Source of the DNA: Sphaerisporangium corydalis | GTDB lineage: Bacteria > Actinomycetota > Actinomycetes > Streptosporangiales > Streptosporangiaceae | Direction of reading: 5' to 3' | Length of the DNA: 64,000 bases | Assembly (NCBI RefSeq): GCF_025506355.1 | Contig: NZ_JANZYP010000051.1 | Coordinates: 1-64,000, forward strand | Part shown: one piece after another, positions 1 to 10,550 of the stretch | Layout: each line of letters begins with the position of its first letter | Position numbering within the stretch: the first letter of the stretch is position 1 | Program-made: the position numbers and the translations under genes | The notes under the pieces: model-generated | Told to the model about the DNA's origin: nothing | Seen by the model: only the letters and a program-made list of their open reading frames with translations | Database searches by the model: none

Positions 1-3000
1 GGGTTCTTCGATCTGGGTGGGCATTCGTTGCTGGCGACGCGGTTGATCTCGCGTATTCGTTCGTCGCTGGGTGTGGAGCTGGGGGTGCGTGAGTTGTTCG
101 GCGCGCCGACGGTGGCGGGGGTCGCCGCGTTGCTGGGTTCGGATCGGGAGCGTCGTGCCGCGCCCGCTCCGGTCACGCGTCCCGAACGGGTGCCGCTGTC
201 GTTCGCCCAGCGACGGCTCTGGTTCGTCGACGAGTGGGAGGGCCCGAGCTCCACCTACAACGTGCCGCTCGGCGTCCGGCTGCGCGGCGACCTCGACGCC
301 GAGGCCCTGCGCGCGGCGATCGGCGACGCCGTGGACCGGCACGAGAGCCTGCGGACGACCTTCCCCTCGGTGGACGGCCGGCCGTACCAGCGCGTGGTGG
401 ACGCCGGCCCGGTCGTGGACCTGGTGGACGTCACCGAGGAGGAGCTGCCCGGTGTGGTGGCCGAGGCCGCGCACCGGCCGTTCGACCTGGCGGCCGACGT
501 GCCCATCCGGGGGCTGATCCTGCGGATCGCCCCGCAGGACCACGTGCTGATGCTGGTGCTGCACCACATCACCTCCGACGGCTGGTCGCTCGGGGTGCTC
601 TGCCGCGACCTGTCCCGCGCCTACACCGCGCGGTGCGCGGGAGAGGCTCCGGCGTGGCCGCCGCTGCCGGTGCAGTACGCCGACTACACGCTGTGGCAGC
701 GTGACCTGCTCGGCGACGAGCGGGACGCCGGGAGCGTGGCGGCCGGGCAGCTCGGTTTCTGGTCGGCGGCCCTTGAGGGGATCCCCGACCAGCTCGCGCT
801 GCCCGCCGACCGGCCGCGCCCGGCGGTGGCGTCCTACCAGGGCGGCCAGGTGCCGTTCACGATCCCGGCGGAGCTGCACGCGGCCCTGGCGGACCTGGCC
901 CGCGAGTCGCACGCGACGTTGTTCATGGTGGTCCAGGCCGGTCTTGCGGCATTGCTCACCCGGCTCGGCGCGGGCACTGACATCCCGATCGGTACGCCGA
1001 TCGCGGGTCGTACCGATGACGCGCTGGACGACCTGGTCGGGTTCTTCGTCAACACGCTGGTGCTGCGGACCGACACCGGGGGGCACCCCACGTTCCGTGA
1101 GCTGGTCGGCCGGGTCCGGGCCACCGACCTGGCGGCCTTCGAGCACCAGGACCTGCCGTTCGAGCGGCTCGTGGAGGCGCTCAACCCCGTGCGCACCACC
1201 GCCCACCACCCGCTGTTCCAGACCATGCTCATCCTGCACACCGACGACGGGTTCGACCTGCGCCTGCCGGGACTCGACGTCGGGTTCGAGGAGGTCTCCC
1301 TGCGGACCGTCCCGTTCGACCTGCAGTTCGTCCTGAGCGAGCGGCGGGGCGAGGACGGCTCGCCCGGCGGCCTTTTCGGCGCGGTCGAGTTCAGCACCGA
1401 CCTGTTCGACGCCGGGACGGTCCAGGAGGTGGCCGACCGGCTGGTGCGCCTGCTGGCGGCCATGGCCGCCGACCCCGACGGGCGCATGGGCATGGCGGAA
1501 CTGCTGTCGGCGGGCGAGCGGGCGGCGCTGCTGCCCGGCTGGGACGACGCGGCCGGGGCGGAGACGCTCGCCGAGATGGTCCAGGCACGCGTGGCGGCCA
1601 CCCCGGACGCGGTCGCGGTGATCTCCGGCGAGATCTCGCTCACCTACGCCGAGCTGAACATTCGCGCCAACCGCCTGGCCTGCCGCTTGGTGGCGCAGGG
1701 TGTGGGGCCGGAGTCGGTGGTGGGGGTGGCCCTGCCGCGCTCCGAGCATCTGATGATCGCGCTGCTGGCGGTGCTCAAGGCCGGGGCGGCGTACCTGCCG
1801 ATCGACCTGGACCTCCCCGCCTCACGGGTGGACCACCTCGTGGAGGACGCCCGCCCGGTGCTCGTGCTGACCGCCGAACAGGTCGGCGAGGAGCTCTCCG
1901 GTTCCGGCGACGACCTTGACGTGCCGGTGTCGGTGCGCAACCCCGCTTATCTGATCTACACCTCGGGGTCCACCGGGCGGCCCAAGGGGGTGCTGGCCGA
2001 TCACCGAGGGGTTCGTAACCACGTGCTGGCCAAGGCGGCCGACCTGGAGATGACCTCGTCGGACCTGGTGGCGTTCACCGCGCCGGTGTCGTTCGTGATC
2101 TCCATGTGGCAGGCGCTGACGCCGCTGTCGGCCGGTGCCGCGCTGACCGTGATCGGAAAGGACGTCGCCGGTGACCCCGTGCGCCTGTTCGAGACGGTCG
2201 CGGAGCAGGGGGTGACGGTGCTGCAGGTGGTGCCGTCCCTGCTGCGCGCGGCGCTGGACGCCTGGCAGGACACCGCCCCGCCCGCCCTGGCCTCGCTGCG
2301 CCGCCTGGTGGTCACCGGCGAAGCCCTGCCCGCCGACCTGTGCGAGCGCTGGTTCGCCCTCTTCCCGGAGGTGCCGCTGGTCAACTCGTTCGGCGCCACC
2401 GAGACCTCCGACGACGTCACCCACGCCACCATCACGGCGGGCGCGGCGTCCGGCCGGACCAGGGCGCCCATCGGCCACGCGGTCGGCGGCACCGCCGTGT
2501 ACGTCCTGGACGAGTCGCTCGCCCCCGTACCGGCGCGGGTGCCCGGCGAGCTGTACGTCGCCGGGCTCGGCCTGGCCCGGGGCTACGCGGGCCGGGGCGC
2601 CCTGACGGCGGAGCGGTTCGTCGCCGACCCGTTCGGCCAGGAAGGCTCGCGGATGTACCGCACGGGCGACCGGGTCCGCCGCCTGCCGGACGGGCGGCTG
2701 GAGTTCCTCGGCCGCCTCGACGGCCAGGTGAAGGTCCGCGGGTTCCGCGTCGAGCTCGGCGAGGTCGAGGCCGCGATGCGCGCCGTCCCCGGCGTGCGGA
2801 ACGCCGCCGCCGGCTTCCACCCCGACGCCTCCGGCGGCCCGCGCCTGGTGGGCCACCTCGTCGGCGACGCCGCCACCGGCGTGGTGCGTGCCGCGCTGGC
2901 CGCCGTCCTGCCCGAGTACATGGTGCCGTCGGCCTTCGTCCGGATGGACGCGCTGCCGCTGACGCCCAACGGGAAGCTGGACCGGGGGGCGCTGCCCGCG

Positions 3001-6000
3001 CCGTCGCCCGAGGTCACGGCCACCGGCCGGGCCCCGCGCGACTCGCGGGAGGAGATCCTGTGCGGGCTGTTCGCCGAGGTGCTCGGCGTCGCGCAGGTGA
3101 GCGTCGACGACGGGTTCTTCGACCTCGGCGGCCACTCCCTGCTGGCCACCCGGCTGATCTCGCGGATCCGTTCGACGCTGGGCATGGAGCTCACCGTCCG
3201 GGAGCTGTTCCAGTCGCCGACGGTGGCCGGGATCGCCCGACGCGAGAGCCTCCGTGCCATCCGCCCGGCGCTGGTCCCGGCCACCCGGCCGGATCCGGTG
3301 CCGCTGTCGTTCGCCCAGCAGCGGCTGTGGTTCCTGCACGAATGGGAGGGGCCGAGCGCCACCTACAACATCCCGGTGGCCGTCCGCCTGACCGGCGAGC
3401 TGGACCACGAGGCGTTGCGCGCCGCGATCGGCGACGTGGTGGCCCGGCACGAGAGCCTGCGGACGATCTTCCCCGCCGTGGACGGGGTCCCCTGCCAGCG
3501 TGTCGCCGACGCCGAGCCGGTCGTCGAGCTGGTGGACTGCGGGCGGGACGAGCTGGCGGACCTGGTGGAGCGCGCGGTCGGCCACGCCTTCGTGCTGGCC
3601 ACCGACCTGCCGATCCGCGGCTGGGTGTTCCGCCTCGGCCCGGCCGAGCACGTGCTGGTGCTGGTCGTGCACCACATCGCCGCCGACGGCTGGTCGATGA
3701 CCCCGCTGGCCGGCGACCTGTCCCGCGCGTACGCCGCGCGGCGCGCGGGCGGCGCGCCGGAGTGGCCGCCGCTGCCGGTGCAGTACGCCGACTACACGCT
3801 GTGGCAGCGCGACCTGCTCGGCGACGAGCTCACCCGGCAGGTGAAGTTCTGGACGGGCGCCCTCGAAGGGATCCCCGACCAGCTCGCGCTGCCGGCCGAC
3901 CGGCCGAGGCCCGCCGTCGCCACCTACCGGGGCGACCGGCACACCTTCGAGATCGAACCCGAGCTGCACGGCCGGCTGCTGGCCTTCGCCCGGGAGAGCC
4001 ACGCCAGCCTGTTCATGGTGCTGCAGGCCGGTCTCGCGGCGCTGCTGACCCGGCTGGGGGCGGGGACCGACATCCCGATCGGTACGCCGATCGCGGGTCG
4101 TACCGATGACGCGCTGGACGACCTGGTCGGGTTCTTCGTCAACACGCTGGTCCTGCGCACCGACACCGGCGGGCGTCCCACCTTCCGTGAGCTGGTCGGC
4201 CGGGTGCGCGCCACCGACCTGGCGGCCTACGACCATCAGGACCTGCCGTTCGAGCGGCTGGTCGAGCTGGCCGGCACGCCGCGTTCCCTGGCCAGGCACC
4301 CGATGTTCCAGGTGATGCTGGTCCTGCAGAACACCGCCGACGCCCGCCTCGACCTCCCCGGCCTCACCGCGGCCCTCGAGCCCGCGGGCACCCTCACCGC
4401 GAAGTTCGACCTGCAGTTCGACTTCGAGGAGAGGCGCGCCGGGGACGGTTCGCCCGAGGGCCTTTTCGGCGCGGTCGAGTTCAGCACCGACCTGTTCGAC
4501 GCCGGGACGGTCCGGGAGGTGGCCGACCGGCTGGTGCGCCTGCTGGCGGCCATGGCCGCCGACCCCGGCGGGCGCCCCGGCGAGGCCGACCTGCTGTCGG
4601 AACGGGAACGGGACCTGGTCCTGGCCGGCTGGGACGGGCGCGCCGAGCCCGTGACGCCGGTGGAGCTGGTCCAGGCACGCGTGGCGGCCACCCCGGAGGC
4701 GGTCGCGGTGGTGTCCGGCGAGGTCTCGCTGACCTACGCCGAGCTGAACGCCCGCGCCAACCGGCTGGCCCGCCGTCTGGTGGCGCAGGGGGTGGGCCCG
4801 GAGTCGGTGGTGGGGGTCGCCTTGCCGCGCTCCGAGCACCTGGTGGTGGCGCTGCTGGCGGTGCTCAAGGCCGGCGGGGTGTACCTGCCGATCGACCTGG
4901 ACCTTCCCGCCTCACGGGTGGCGTACCTCATGGAGGACGCACGGCCGATGCTGGTCCTGACCGCCGAGCAGGCCGGCCAGGAACTGCCCGGCTCCGGCGA
5001 CGACCTCGACACGGCCGTGTCGGTGCGCAACCCCGCCTACCTGATCTACACCTCCGGGTCCACCGGACGGCCCAAGGGAGTGCTGGCCGACCACCGAGGG
5101 GTGGGCAACCACATGCTCGCCAAGGCCGCCGACCTGGAGATGACCTCGTCGGACCTGGTGGCGTTCACCGCGCCGGTGTCGTTCGTGATCTCCATGTGGC
5201 AGGCGCTGACGCCGCTGTCGGCCGGTGCCGCGCTGACCATCGTCCCCAAGGACGTCGCCGGTGACCCCGTCCGGCTGTTCGAGACGGTCGCCGAACAGGG
5301 GGTGACGGTGCTGCAGGTGGTCCCGTCCCTGCTGCGCGCGGCACTGGACGCCTGGCAGGACACCGCCCCGCCCGCCCTGACCTCGCTGCGCCGCCTGGTG
5401 GTCACCGGCGAAGCCCTGCCCGCCGACCTGTGCGACCGCTGGTTCGCCGCGTTCCCCGCCATCCCCCTGGTCAACTCCTTCGGCGCCACCGAGACCTCCG
5501 ACGACGTCACCCACGCCACCATCACCGCCGGCAGCGTGCTCCGGTCCGCCACCTCGCCCATCGGCACCCCGGTCGCCGGCACCGCCCTGTACGTCCTGGA
5601 CGAAGGGCTGCGGCCGGTGCCGCCCGGCGTGGTCGCCGAGCTGTACCTGGCCGGGCTGGGCCTGGCCCGGGGCTACCGCGACCGGCCGGGACTGACCGCC
5701 GAGCGGTTCGTCGCGTGCCCGTTCGGAGAGCCGGGGGAGCGGATGTACCGCACCGGCGACCTGGTCCGATGGACCAGGGACGGCGCCGTCGAGTTCGTCG
5801 GACGGGCCGACGCACAGGTGAAGATCCGCGGGCTGCGCATCGAACTCGGCGAGGTCCAGGCCGCCCTGACCGCCCACCCGCGGGTCGGGCAGGCCGAGGT
5901 GACCCTGAGAGAGGACCGGCCCGGAGACCCGCGCCTGGTCGCCTACGTGGTGCCCGCCGACGCGGATGACGCCCCCGGCACACCGGCGCTGCGCGCCCAC

Positions 6001-7110
6001 GCCGCCGCCGTCCTGCCCGATTACATGGTCCCCGCCGCGTACGTCCTGATGGACGCGCTGCCGCTGACGCCCAACGGCAAACTCGACCGCCGAGCCCTGC
6101 CCGCGCCCTTGATGGAAGGCACGACCGGCGGCCGGGCGCCGCGCGACCCCCGCGAGGAGGTCCTGTGCGGGCTGTTCGCCGAGGTGCTCGGCGTCGCGCG
6201 GGTGAGCGTCGACGACGGGTTCTTCGACCTCGGCGGCCACTCCCTGCTGGCCACCCGGCTGATCGGCCGGATCAGGTCCACCCTTGGGATCGACCTCGCC
6301 CTGCGCGACCTGTTCCACGCCCCGACCGTCGCCGGGATCAGCGGCCTGCTGGGGGGACAGGACGCGGCCGGGCCGATCGATGTCCTGCTGCCGCTGCGCA
6401 CCCGGGGCGCCCGCCCGCCGCTGTTCTGCGTCCACCCGGTCACCGGCCTGAGCTGGTGCTACGCCGGCCTGCTGCGCCACCTGGGCCCGGACCTGCCCGT
6501 GTACGGCGTGCAGTCACGGGGCCTCGGCGGCGACGGCACGGTGCCCGGCTCGCTCGGCGAACTGGTCGACGACTACCTCGCCCACCTGCGCCGGGTCCAG
6601 CCCACCGGCCCCTACCACCTGCTCGGCTGGTCGATCGGCGGCAACATCGCGCACGCCATGGCCTGCCGCCTGCAGGAACAGGGCGAGGAGGTCGCCCTGC
6701 TGACCCTGCTGGACGCCTACCCGCCGGACGGGACCTGGGAACGGGACGCGGTCTCCGGCGAGGACACCCAGGCGTGGATCGCCGGGCTCATGCACCGCGA
6801 GGGGCCGGGGCGCCTGGCGTCCGACCCCGTCCTGCTCGGCGAGCTGGCCTCGGCGGCCAGGCGCAACCTGGACCTGGTGTACGGCCGGGCGGCGCCGGTG
6901 TTCCGCGGCGACGTCCTGTTCTTCACCGCGACGCTGGACCGCGAGGACGGGCACCCGGAGGCGTCGAGCTGGGCCGGGCACCTCACCGGGGAGCTGACCG
7001 AGCACCCCGTGGCGTGCGGCCACTTCGACATGACCCGGCCAGGGCCGCTCGCCGAGATCGGCGACGTGCTCGCCCGGGAGATCGCGGCCGCGCCGCGCCC
7101 GGCCCGATAG
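1..7110 (+). CDS. Nonribosomal peptide synthetase, T-C-A-T-C-A-T-TE (5' end outside window)
   Basis: The frame is open from base 1, so the gene starts upstream; this is its terminal part. Domains in order: end of a carrier domain (GGHS, Ser codon at 25); C (about 190-1480, HHITSDG at 562-582); A (about 1560-3000); T (Ser codon 3136); C (about 3297-4590, HHIAADG at 3670-3690); A (about 4660-6100); T (Ser codon 6241); type I thioesterase (about 6380-7107, GWSIG with Ser codon 6631). Both C domains look like the LCL class and there is no epimerase. Aligned by eye to GrsA, both A domains give the same ten-residue code, V-I-W-Q-V-T-S-D-D-K. It lacks the Asp235 that binds an alpha-amino group, so a beta-amino or other non-alpha substrate is likely. 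Beta-alanine is the best guess, given PanD downstream. The TE releases the product. Confidence 0.95.
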   Translation, partial: GFFDLGGHSLLATRLISRIRSSLGVELGVRELFGAPTVAGVAALLGSDRERRAAPAPVTRPERVPLSFAQRRLWFVDEWEGPSSTYNVPLGVRLRGDLDAEALRAAIGDAVDRHESLRTTFPSVDGRPYQRVVDAGPVVDLVDVTEEELPGVVAEAAHRPFDLAADVPIRGLILRIAPQDHVLMLVLHHITSDGWSLGVLCRDLSRAYTARCAGEAPAWPPLPVQYADYTLWQRDLLGDERDAGSVAAGQLGFWSAALEGIPDQLALPADRPRPAVASYQGGQVPFTIPAELHAALADLARESHATLFMVVQAGLAALLTRLGAGTDIPIGTPIAGRTDDALDDLVGFFVNTLVLRTDTGGHPTFRELVGRVRATDLAAFEHQDLPFERLVEALNPVRTTAHHPLFQTMLILHTDDGFDLRLPGLDVGFEEVSLRTVPFDLQFVLSERRGEDGSPGGLFGAVEFSTDLFDAGTVQEVADRLVRLLAAMAADPDGRMGMAELLSAGERAALLPGWDDAAGAETLAEMVQARVAATPDAVAVISGEISLTYAELNIRANRLACRLVAQGVGPESVVGVALPRSEHLMIALLAVLKAGAAYLPIDLDLPASRVDHLVEDARPVLVLTAEQVGEELSGSGDDLDVPVSVRNPAYLIYTSGSTGRPKGVLADHRGVRNHVLAKAADLEMTSSDLVAFTAPVSFVISMWQALTPLSAGAALTVIGKDVAGDPVRLFETVAEQGVTVLQVVPSLLRAALDAWQDTAPPALASLRRLVVTGEALPADLCERWFALFPEVPLVNSFGATETSDDVTHATITAGAASGRTRAPIGHAVGGTAVYVLDESLAPVPARVPGELYVAGLGLARGYAGRGALTAERFVADPFGQEGSRMYRTGDRVRRLPDGRLEFLGRLDGQVKVRGFRVELGEVEAAMRAVPGVRNAAAGFHPDASGGPRLVGHLVGDAATGVVRAALAAVLPEYMVPSAFVRMDALPLTPNGKLDRGALPAPSPEVTATGRAPRDSREEILCGLFAEVLGVAQVSVDDGFFDLGGHSLLATRLISRIRSTLGMELTVRELFQSPTVAGIARRESLRAIRPALVPATRPDPVPLSFAQQRLWFLHEWEGPSATYNIPVAVRLTGELDHEALRAAIGDVVARHESLRTIFPAVDGVPCQRVADAEPVVELVDCGRDELADLVERAVGHAFVLATDLPIRGWVFRLGPAEHVLVLVVHHIAADGWSMTPLAGDLSRAYAARRAGGAPEWPPLPVQYADYTLWQRDLLGDELTRQVKFWTGALEGIPDQLALPADRPRPAVATYRGDRHTFEIEPELHGRLLAFARESHASLFMVLQAGLAALLTRLGAGTDIPIGTPIAGRTDDALDDLVGFFVNTLVLRTDTGGRPTFRELVGRVRATDLAAYDHQDLPFERLVELAGTPRSLARHPMFQVMLVLQNTADARLDLPGLTAALEPAGTLTAKFDLQFDFEERRAGDGSPEGLFGAVEFSTDLFDAGTVREVADRLVRLLAAMAADPGGRPGEADLLSERERDLVLAGWDGRAEPVTPVELVQARVAATPEAVAVVSGEVSLTYAELNARANRLARRLVAQGVGPESVVGVALPRSEHLVVALLAVLKAGGVYLPIDLDLPASRVAYLMEDARPMLVLTAEQAGQELPGSGDDLDTAVSVRNPAYLIYTSGSTGRPKGVLADHRGVGNHMLAKAADLEMTSSDLVAFTAPVSFVISMWQALTPLSAGAALTIVPKDVAGDPVRLFETVAEQGVTVLQVVPSLLRAALDAWQDTAPPALTSLRRLVVTGEALPADLCDRWFAAFPAIPLVNSFGATETSDDVTHATITAGSVLRSATSPIGTPVAGTALYVLDEGLRPVPPGVVAELYLAGLGLARGYRDRPGLTAERFVACPFGEPGERMYRTGDLVRWTRDGAVEFVGRADAQVKIRGLRIELGEVQAALTAHPRVGQAEVTLREDRPGDPRLVAYVVPADADDAPGTPALRAHAAAVLPDYMVPAAYVLMDALPLTPNGKLDRRALPAPLMEGTTGGRAPRDPREEVLCGLFAEVLGVARVSVDDGFFDLGGHSLLATRLIGRIRSTLGIDLALRDLFHAPTVAGISGLLGGQDAAGPIDVLLPLRTRGARPPLFCVHPVTGLSWCYAGLLRHLGPDLPVYGVQSRGLGGDGTVPGSLGELVDDYLAHLRRVQPTGPYHLLGWSIGGNIAHAMACRLQEQGEEVALLTLLDAYPPDGTWERDAVSGEDTQAWIAGLMHREGPGRLASDPVLLGELASAARRNLDLVYGRAAPVFRGDVLFFTATLDREDGHPEASSWAGHLTGELTEHPVACGHFDMTRPGPLAEIGDVLAREIAAAPRPAR

Positions 7111-7207
7111 GCAGTATTGCGGCAGGAAAATGCTGTCCAGGCTTTCTTGATATGCGCGGAGATAGGGTGGATTTAATGTTCGTCCGTCATTTATGGAGGG
7201 TGCGCTC

Positions 7208-8200
7208 TTGACCCCGGACACGCTTTTAGGTTCACGGGTTTCCACATTCACGCTCGATTTGGAGGAGGCCGCGTCGGCGCGGGATCTCGCCCGGCGCTGC
7301 GCCGGCGAATACGCCTCGGCGGACGCCCCCGAATTCCTGGCGGACGTCACCGTGATCGCCCATGAACTGCCCGCCGCCCCGCGCCGCGCGATCAATCGCG
7401 CGCGTCTCGACGACGGCGAGCACGCTATTCTCGTCACCGGCAACATCGTGCGCGACGACCTGCTCGGCCGCACCCCCACCCACTGGCGCGACCACGGCGG
7501 CGAGGAGGCCCGGCTCGGCGGCTTCGCGCTGATGCTCTGGGCCGCGCTGCTCGGCGACGCGATCGGGTGGGTGGCCCAGCAGGACGGCCGCGTCCTGACC
7601 GACGTCCTGCCCGTCGCCGGCATGGAGGAGGGGGACGTCAGCTCCAGCAGCCACAAGGAGCTCGGCTGGCACACCGAGGACGCCTTCTCGCCCTTCCGCG
7701 CCGACTACGTGGGCTTGTACTGCCTGCGCAACCCCGATGACACGCCGACCACGCTGTCCTTCGCCGACGTGGCGGCGCTGCCCGGCCACGTGCGCGCGAC
7801 CCTCGCCGAGCGGCGGTTCCTCATCCGCCCCGACGACGCCCACGACCCGCGCCTGATGGCGGGCTCCCGCGGCGACGAGGCGGTCGCCCTGCTCACCGGC
7901 CCCGCCGGCGCCGTGACGCTGCGCGCCGACCGGGACTTCACCGTGGCCGTGCCCGGCGACGACCAGGCGCGCGAGGCGCTGGAGGCGCTGTTCGCGCAAC
8001 TGGACGCCAACCTCTACGACGTCCCCCTCGCCCAGGGTGACGTCTGCTTCGTCGACAACCGCAACGTCGTGCACGGGCGGCGCTCGTTCCGCCCCCGCTA
8101 CGACGGCCGCGACCGGTGGCTGCGGCGGGTCAACGTCGCGGTCGACCTGCGGCGCACCCGGCCGGGAAGGAGCGGTGGCGATGACCGTCGAATCGGTTGA
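7208..8200 (+). CDS. Fe(II)/2-oxoglutarate oxygenase, clavaminate synthase/VioC-like (probable arginine hydroxylase)
   Basis: 330 aa from a TTG start; GGAGGG sits 7 bases upstream. An ATG at 7193 in the same frame lacks a ribosome site and itself contains that GGAGG. Iron ligands are visible: H-T-E (His155, Glu157) and a distal His289 in NRNVVHGR, followed by the Arg-rich strand that binds 2-oxoglutarate. HTE rather than HxD is typical of clavaminate synthase and of the arginine beta-hydroxylases VioC/OrfP. The next gene looks like capreomycidine synthase, whose substrate is 3-hydroxyarginine, so free L-Arg is the likely substrate. About 97 bases separate it from the NRPS, enough for a secondary promoter. 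Hydroxylation of another amino acid cannot be excluded. Confidence 0.85.
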   Translation: MTPDTLLGSRVSTFTLDLEEAASARDLARRCAGEYASADAPEFLADVTVIAHELPAAPRRAINRARLDDGEHAILVTGNIVRDDLLGRTPTHWRDHGGEEARLGGFALMLWAALLGDAIGWVAQQDGRVLTDVLPVAGMEEGDVSSSSHKELGWHTEDAFSPFRADYVGLYCLRNPDDTPTTLSFADVAALPGHVRATLAERRFLIRPDDAHDPRLMAGSRGDEAVALLTGPAGAVTLRADRDFTVAVPGDDQAREALEALFAQLDANLYDVPLAQGDVCFVDNRNVVHGRRSFRPRYDGRDRWLRRVNVAVDLRRTRPGRSGGDDRRIG

Positions 8201-9335
8201 CCGGCGGCCCATCGGGCGGATCGCCCCGGCGCTGCTGGAGGACTGGCTGCGCGACCGGTACTTCGAGCTCCCCATCGACATCTCCAGCTCGGGGGTGCAG
8301 GACTACTCCGTCGGCCAGCTCAGGGACATCCTCGGCATCACCGCGCGCGACCTGGACGAGGTCCAGTTCAGGGACAGCCCCTCCGTCGGCTGCCTGCCGC
8401 TGCGCCAGGCGATCGCCGACCGGTTCGGCGACGGCGGGCCCGAGACGGTCATGGTCACCCACGGCTCCACCGAGGCGCTGTTCCTGGCGCTGGCCGCGCT
8501 GGTCAGCCCGGGGGACGAGATCGTCGTCCTGCAGCCGGTCTACCACTCCCTGCACGCGATCGCCGAGACCCTCGGCGCGCGGCTGCGCGTGTGGCGCCTG
8601 GACCCCGAGGACGGGTTCACCCCCGACCTCGACCGGTTCCGCGACCTGCTCAACGAGCGCACCAAGGCCGTGCTGGTCAACTTCCCGCACAACCCCACAG
8701 GGACGACCCTGTCGGCCGCCGCCTACGAGGAGTTCCTCGACCTCATCGCCCGGCACGACTGCCACCTGCTGTGGGACGGCGCCTTCACCGAGCTGGTCTA
8801 CGACGGCCCGCCGCTGCCCGACCCGCGCGAGCGGCTGGAGCGCGCCGTGTCGGTCGGCACCCTGTCCAAGGCCTACGGCCTGCCGGGGATGCGCGTCGGC
8901 TGGTGCATGGCCCCCGCCGGCCTGCTGACCACGATGGTCAAGGTGCGGGACTACGTGTCCATCGCCACCTCGCCGCTGGCGGAGTTCCTCGCCACCGCCG
9001 TGCTGCGGGACGGCGACCGGATCGCCGGCCGCCGGCTCCGGCAGGCCGCCGCCAACCGCGAGGTGCTGCGCGCCTGGGCGCTGGAGGATCCCGAGCACAT
9101 CGACCTGCCGGTGCCGCTCGGCGGCGTCTCGGCCTTTCCCGCCGTCCGCGGCGTGGCCGACGTCCGGGAGATCTGCGGCGACCTGGAGGCCCACGGCGTG
9201 CTCGTCGTGCCCGGCTTCTGCTTCGGCTACCCCGACCGCATGCGGATCGGCTTCGGCGGCCCGCCCGGCGTCCTGCGCGCCGGGCTGCGGGCGATCTCCG
9301 AGGTGGTCGGCGGACCGGCGGGAGGCGCGGGCTGA
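8181..9335 (+). CDS. PLP-dependent capreomycidine synthase-like enzyme (VioD/OrfR family)
   Basis: 384 aa, fold-type I aminotransferase. The PLP lysine is Lys230 in TLSKAYG, and NFPHNPTG precedes it. The N-terminal stretch with SSSGVQDYS and FRDSPSVG closely recalls VioD of viomycin biosynthesis, which turns 3-hydroxy-L-arginine into the cyclic guanidino amino acid capreomycidine by elimination and intramolecular addition; OrfR of streptothricin biosynthesis is the other close relative. ATG with AAGGAG 9 bases upstream, overlapping the end of the oxygenase gene by 20 bases. The pairing with a VioC-like oxygenase is the main support. A simple transaminase role is the alternative, less likely from the motifs. 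Confidence 0.85.
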   Translation: MTVESVDRRPIGRIAPALLEDWLRDRYFELPIDISSSGVQDYSVGQLRDILGITARDLDEVQFRDSPSVGCLPLRQAIADRFGDGGPETVMVTHGSTEALFLALAALVSPGDEIVVLQPVYHSLHAIAETLGARLRVWRLDPEDGFTPDLDRFRDLLNERTKAVLVNFPHNPTGTTLSAAAYEEFLDLIARHDCHLLWDGAFTELVYDGPPLPDPRERLERAVSVGTLSKAYGLPGMRVGWCMAPAGLLTTMVKVRDYVSIATSPLAEFLATAVLRDGDRIAGRRLRQAAANREVLRAWALEDPEHIDLPVPLGGVSAFPAVRGVADVREICGDLEAHGVLVVPGFCFGYPDRMRIGFGGPPGVLRAGLRAISEVVGGPAGGAG

Positions 9336-10228
9336 TGGCGGCCAAGGAGTACCAGCGCTCGGCCTACCGGGCGCTGACCGACCAGGAGCGCGCCGAACGC
9401 GCGACGACCTCGGGCGGGGAGCCGATCCTGGAGTTCGGCGACGGCTCGACGCCCTTCGTGGACTACGTCCGCTCGGACGTGCTGCTGTCGCTGCAGGGCC
9501 TCCGCACCAAGGCACCAACCGAGCCGGCCTTCCTGATCGCCACCCAGGTCATGGAGCTGCTGTTCAAGCTCGGCCACATCGAGGTGCTGCACGTCAGGGA
9601 CCGGCTGGACGCCGACGACGTCGACGCCGCGCTGTGGGCGCTGCGCCGGGTGCGCGCGGTGCAGCACCAGCTCGTCGGCGCCTGGGAGCTGCTGAGCTCG
9701 CTCAGCCCGGCCGACTACCGCGAATTCCGCGACCAGCTCGGCGACGGCTCCGGCTTCCAGTCCTTCGTCTACCGCCAGTGGGAGTTCGCGCTCGGCAACA
9801 AGAACGCCGCGCTGGCCAGGCCGTACGCGGGGAACCCCGTCACGCACGGCGAGCTGCTGCGCGCGCTGAACGAGCCGAGCCTGTACGACGCGGCGCTCAG
9901 GCTGCTCGCGCGCAACGGGATGCCGCTGCCCGCCGAGGTTCTGGACCGGGACTGGGCCGAGCCGTACCAGGCCAGGCCCGAGGTCGAGCGGGCGTGGCGG
10001 CGGGTGTACGAGGACCCGGTGCGCCACCAGGCCCTGCACCGGCTGGCCGAGGCGCTGGTCGACGTGGCGTACGAGTTCGGCAGGTGGCGGGCCACGCACG
10101 TCCTGGTGGTGGAGAGGGTGCTCGGCGGCAAGCCGGGCACCGGCGGGACCAGCGGGGTGGAATGGCTGCGACGGGTGGCCGACCACCGTTTCTTCCCCGA
10201 ACTCTGGTCGGTCAGAGGGGCATTGTGA
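9335..10228 (+). CDS. Tryptophan 2,3-dioxygenase superfamily haem protein, active-site His replaced
   Basis: 297 aa, start overlapping the previous stop (TGATG). TDO hallmarks are present: SGFQS after the Arg of FRDQL, the haem-ligand His255 in RWRATH, and the substrate-binding loop PGTGGTSG. The helix that reads THQxYELWFK in classical TDO reads ATQVMELLFK here, so the distal His next to the indole NH is Thr70 and the Trp is Leu. Classical TDO makes N-formylkynurenine; superfamily members MarE, SfmD and LmbB2 perform other oxidations of Trp or Tyr derivatives. Its place inside the NRPS operon suggests it makes a building block or tailors one. The exact reaction is open. Confidence 0.85.
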   Translation: MAAKEYQRSAYRALTDQERAERATTSGGEPILEFGDGSTPFVDYVRSDVLLSLQGLRTKAPTEPAFLIATQVMELLFKLGHIEVLHVRDRLDADDVDAALWALRRVRAVQHQLVGAWELLSSLSPADYREFRDQLGDGSGFQSFVYRQWEFALGNKNAALARPYAGNPVTHGELLRALNEPSLYDAALRLLARNGMPLPAEVLDRDWAEPYQARPEVERAWRRVYEDPVRHQALHRLAEALVDVAYEFGRWRATHVLVVERVLGGKPGTGGTSGVEWLRRVADHRFFPELWSVRGAL

Positions 10229-10330
10229 CGGCGCCGGGAACTGCCGGTCGCCTGCCCTATGAACTGCCGGTGCGGCGCATTCACCGACACTAGGCTGCTT
10301 TTCAGGAAATACGAATTCGCGGAGGTTGAC

Positions 10331-10549
10331 GTGACCAATCCGTTCGACGACGAGGACGGCAGATTCCTGGTATTGGTGAACGACGAGGACCAGCATTCTT
10401 TGTGGCCCGCGTTCATCGAGGTGCCGGACGGCTGGGCCATTGTTCACGGCGAGGAGGACCGGAAGTCCTGCCTCGACTACATCGAGCGGAACTGGGTCGA
10501 CATGCGCCCGAGGAGTCTGCGGGAGCAGATGGACCAGATCACCACCTGA
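10331..10549 (+). CDS. MbtH-like protein
   Basis: 72 aa. Contains the family signature: [24 protein letters not shown], a central VPDGW, and C-terminal [14 protein letters not shown] with the conserved Trp residues (residue strings shortened here: [22 protein letters not shown]). MbtH proteins bind and activate NRPS adenylation domains. GTG is preferred because GGAGG lies just upstream and the family begins at TNPF; an in-frame ATG at 10259 would add an unsupported extension. Its partners should be the A domains of the large NRPS and the A-T protein at 12354. Confidence 0.95.
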   Translation: MTNPFDDEDGRFLVLVNDEDQHSLWPAFIEVPDGWAIVHGEEDRKSCLDYIERNWVDMRPRSLREQMDQITT

Positions 10550-10550
10550 C

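Noticed and set aside
1822-4839. A 1005-codon open frame on the - strand inside the NRPS gene, and a similar one at 4912-6480
   Set aside because: GC-driven shadow frames opposite a clearly coding NRPS; composition rich in Gly/Arg/His with no domain.
7193-7207. ATG 7193 as start of the VioC-like gene
   Set aside because: No ribosome site before it; its own bases contain the GGAGGG that serves TTG 7208.
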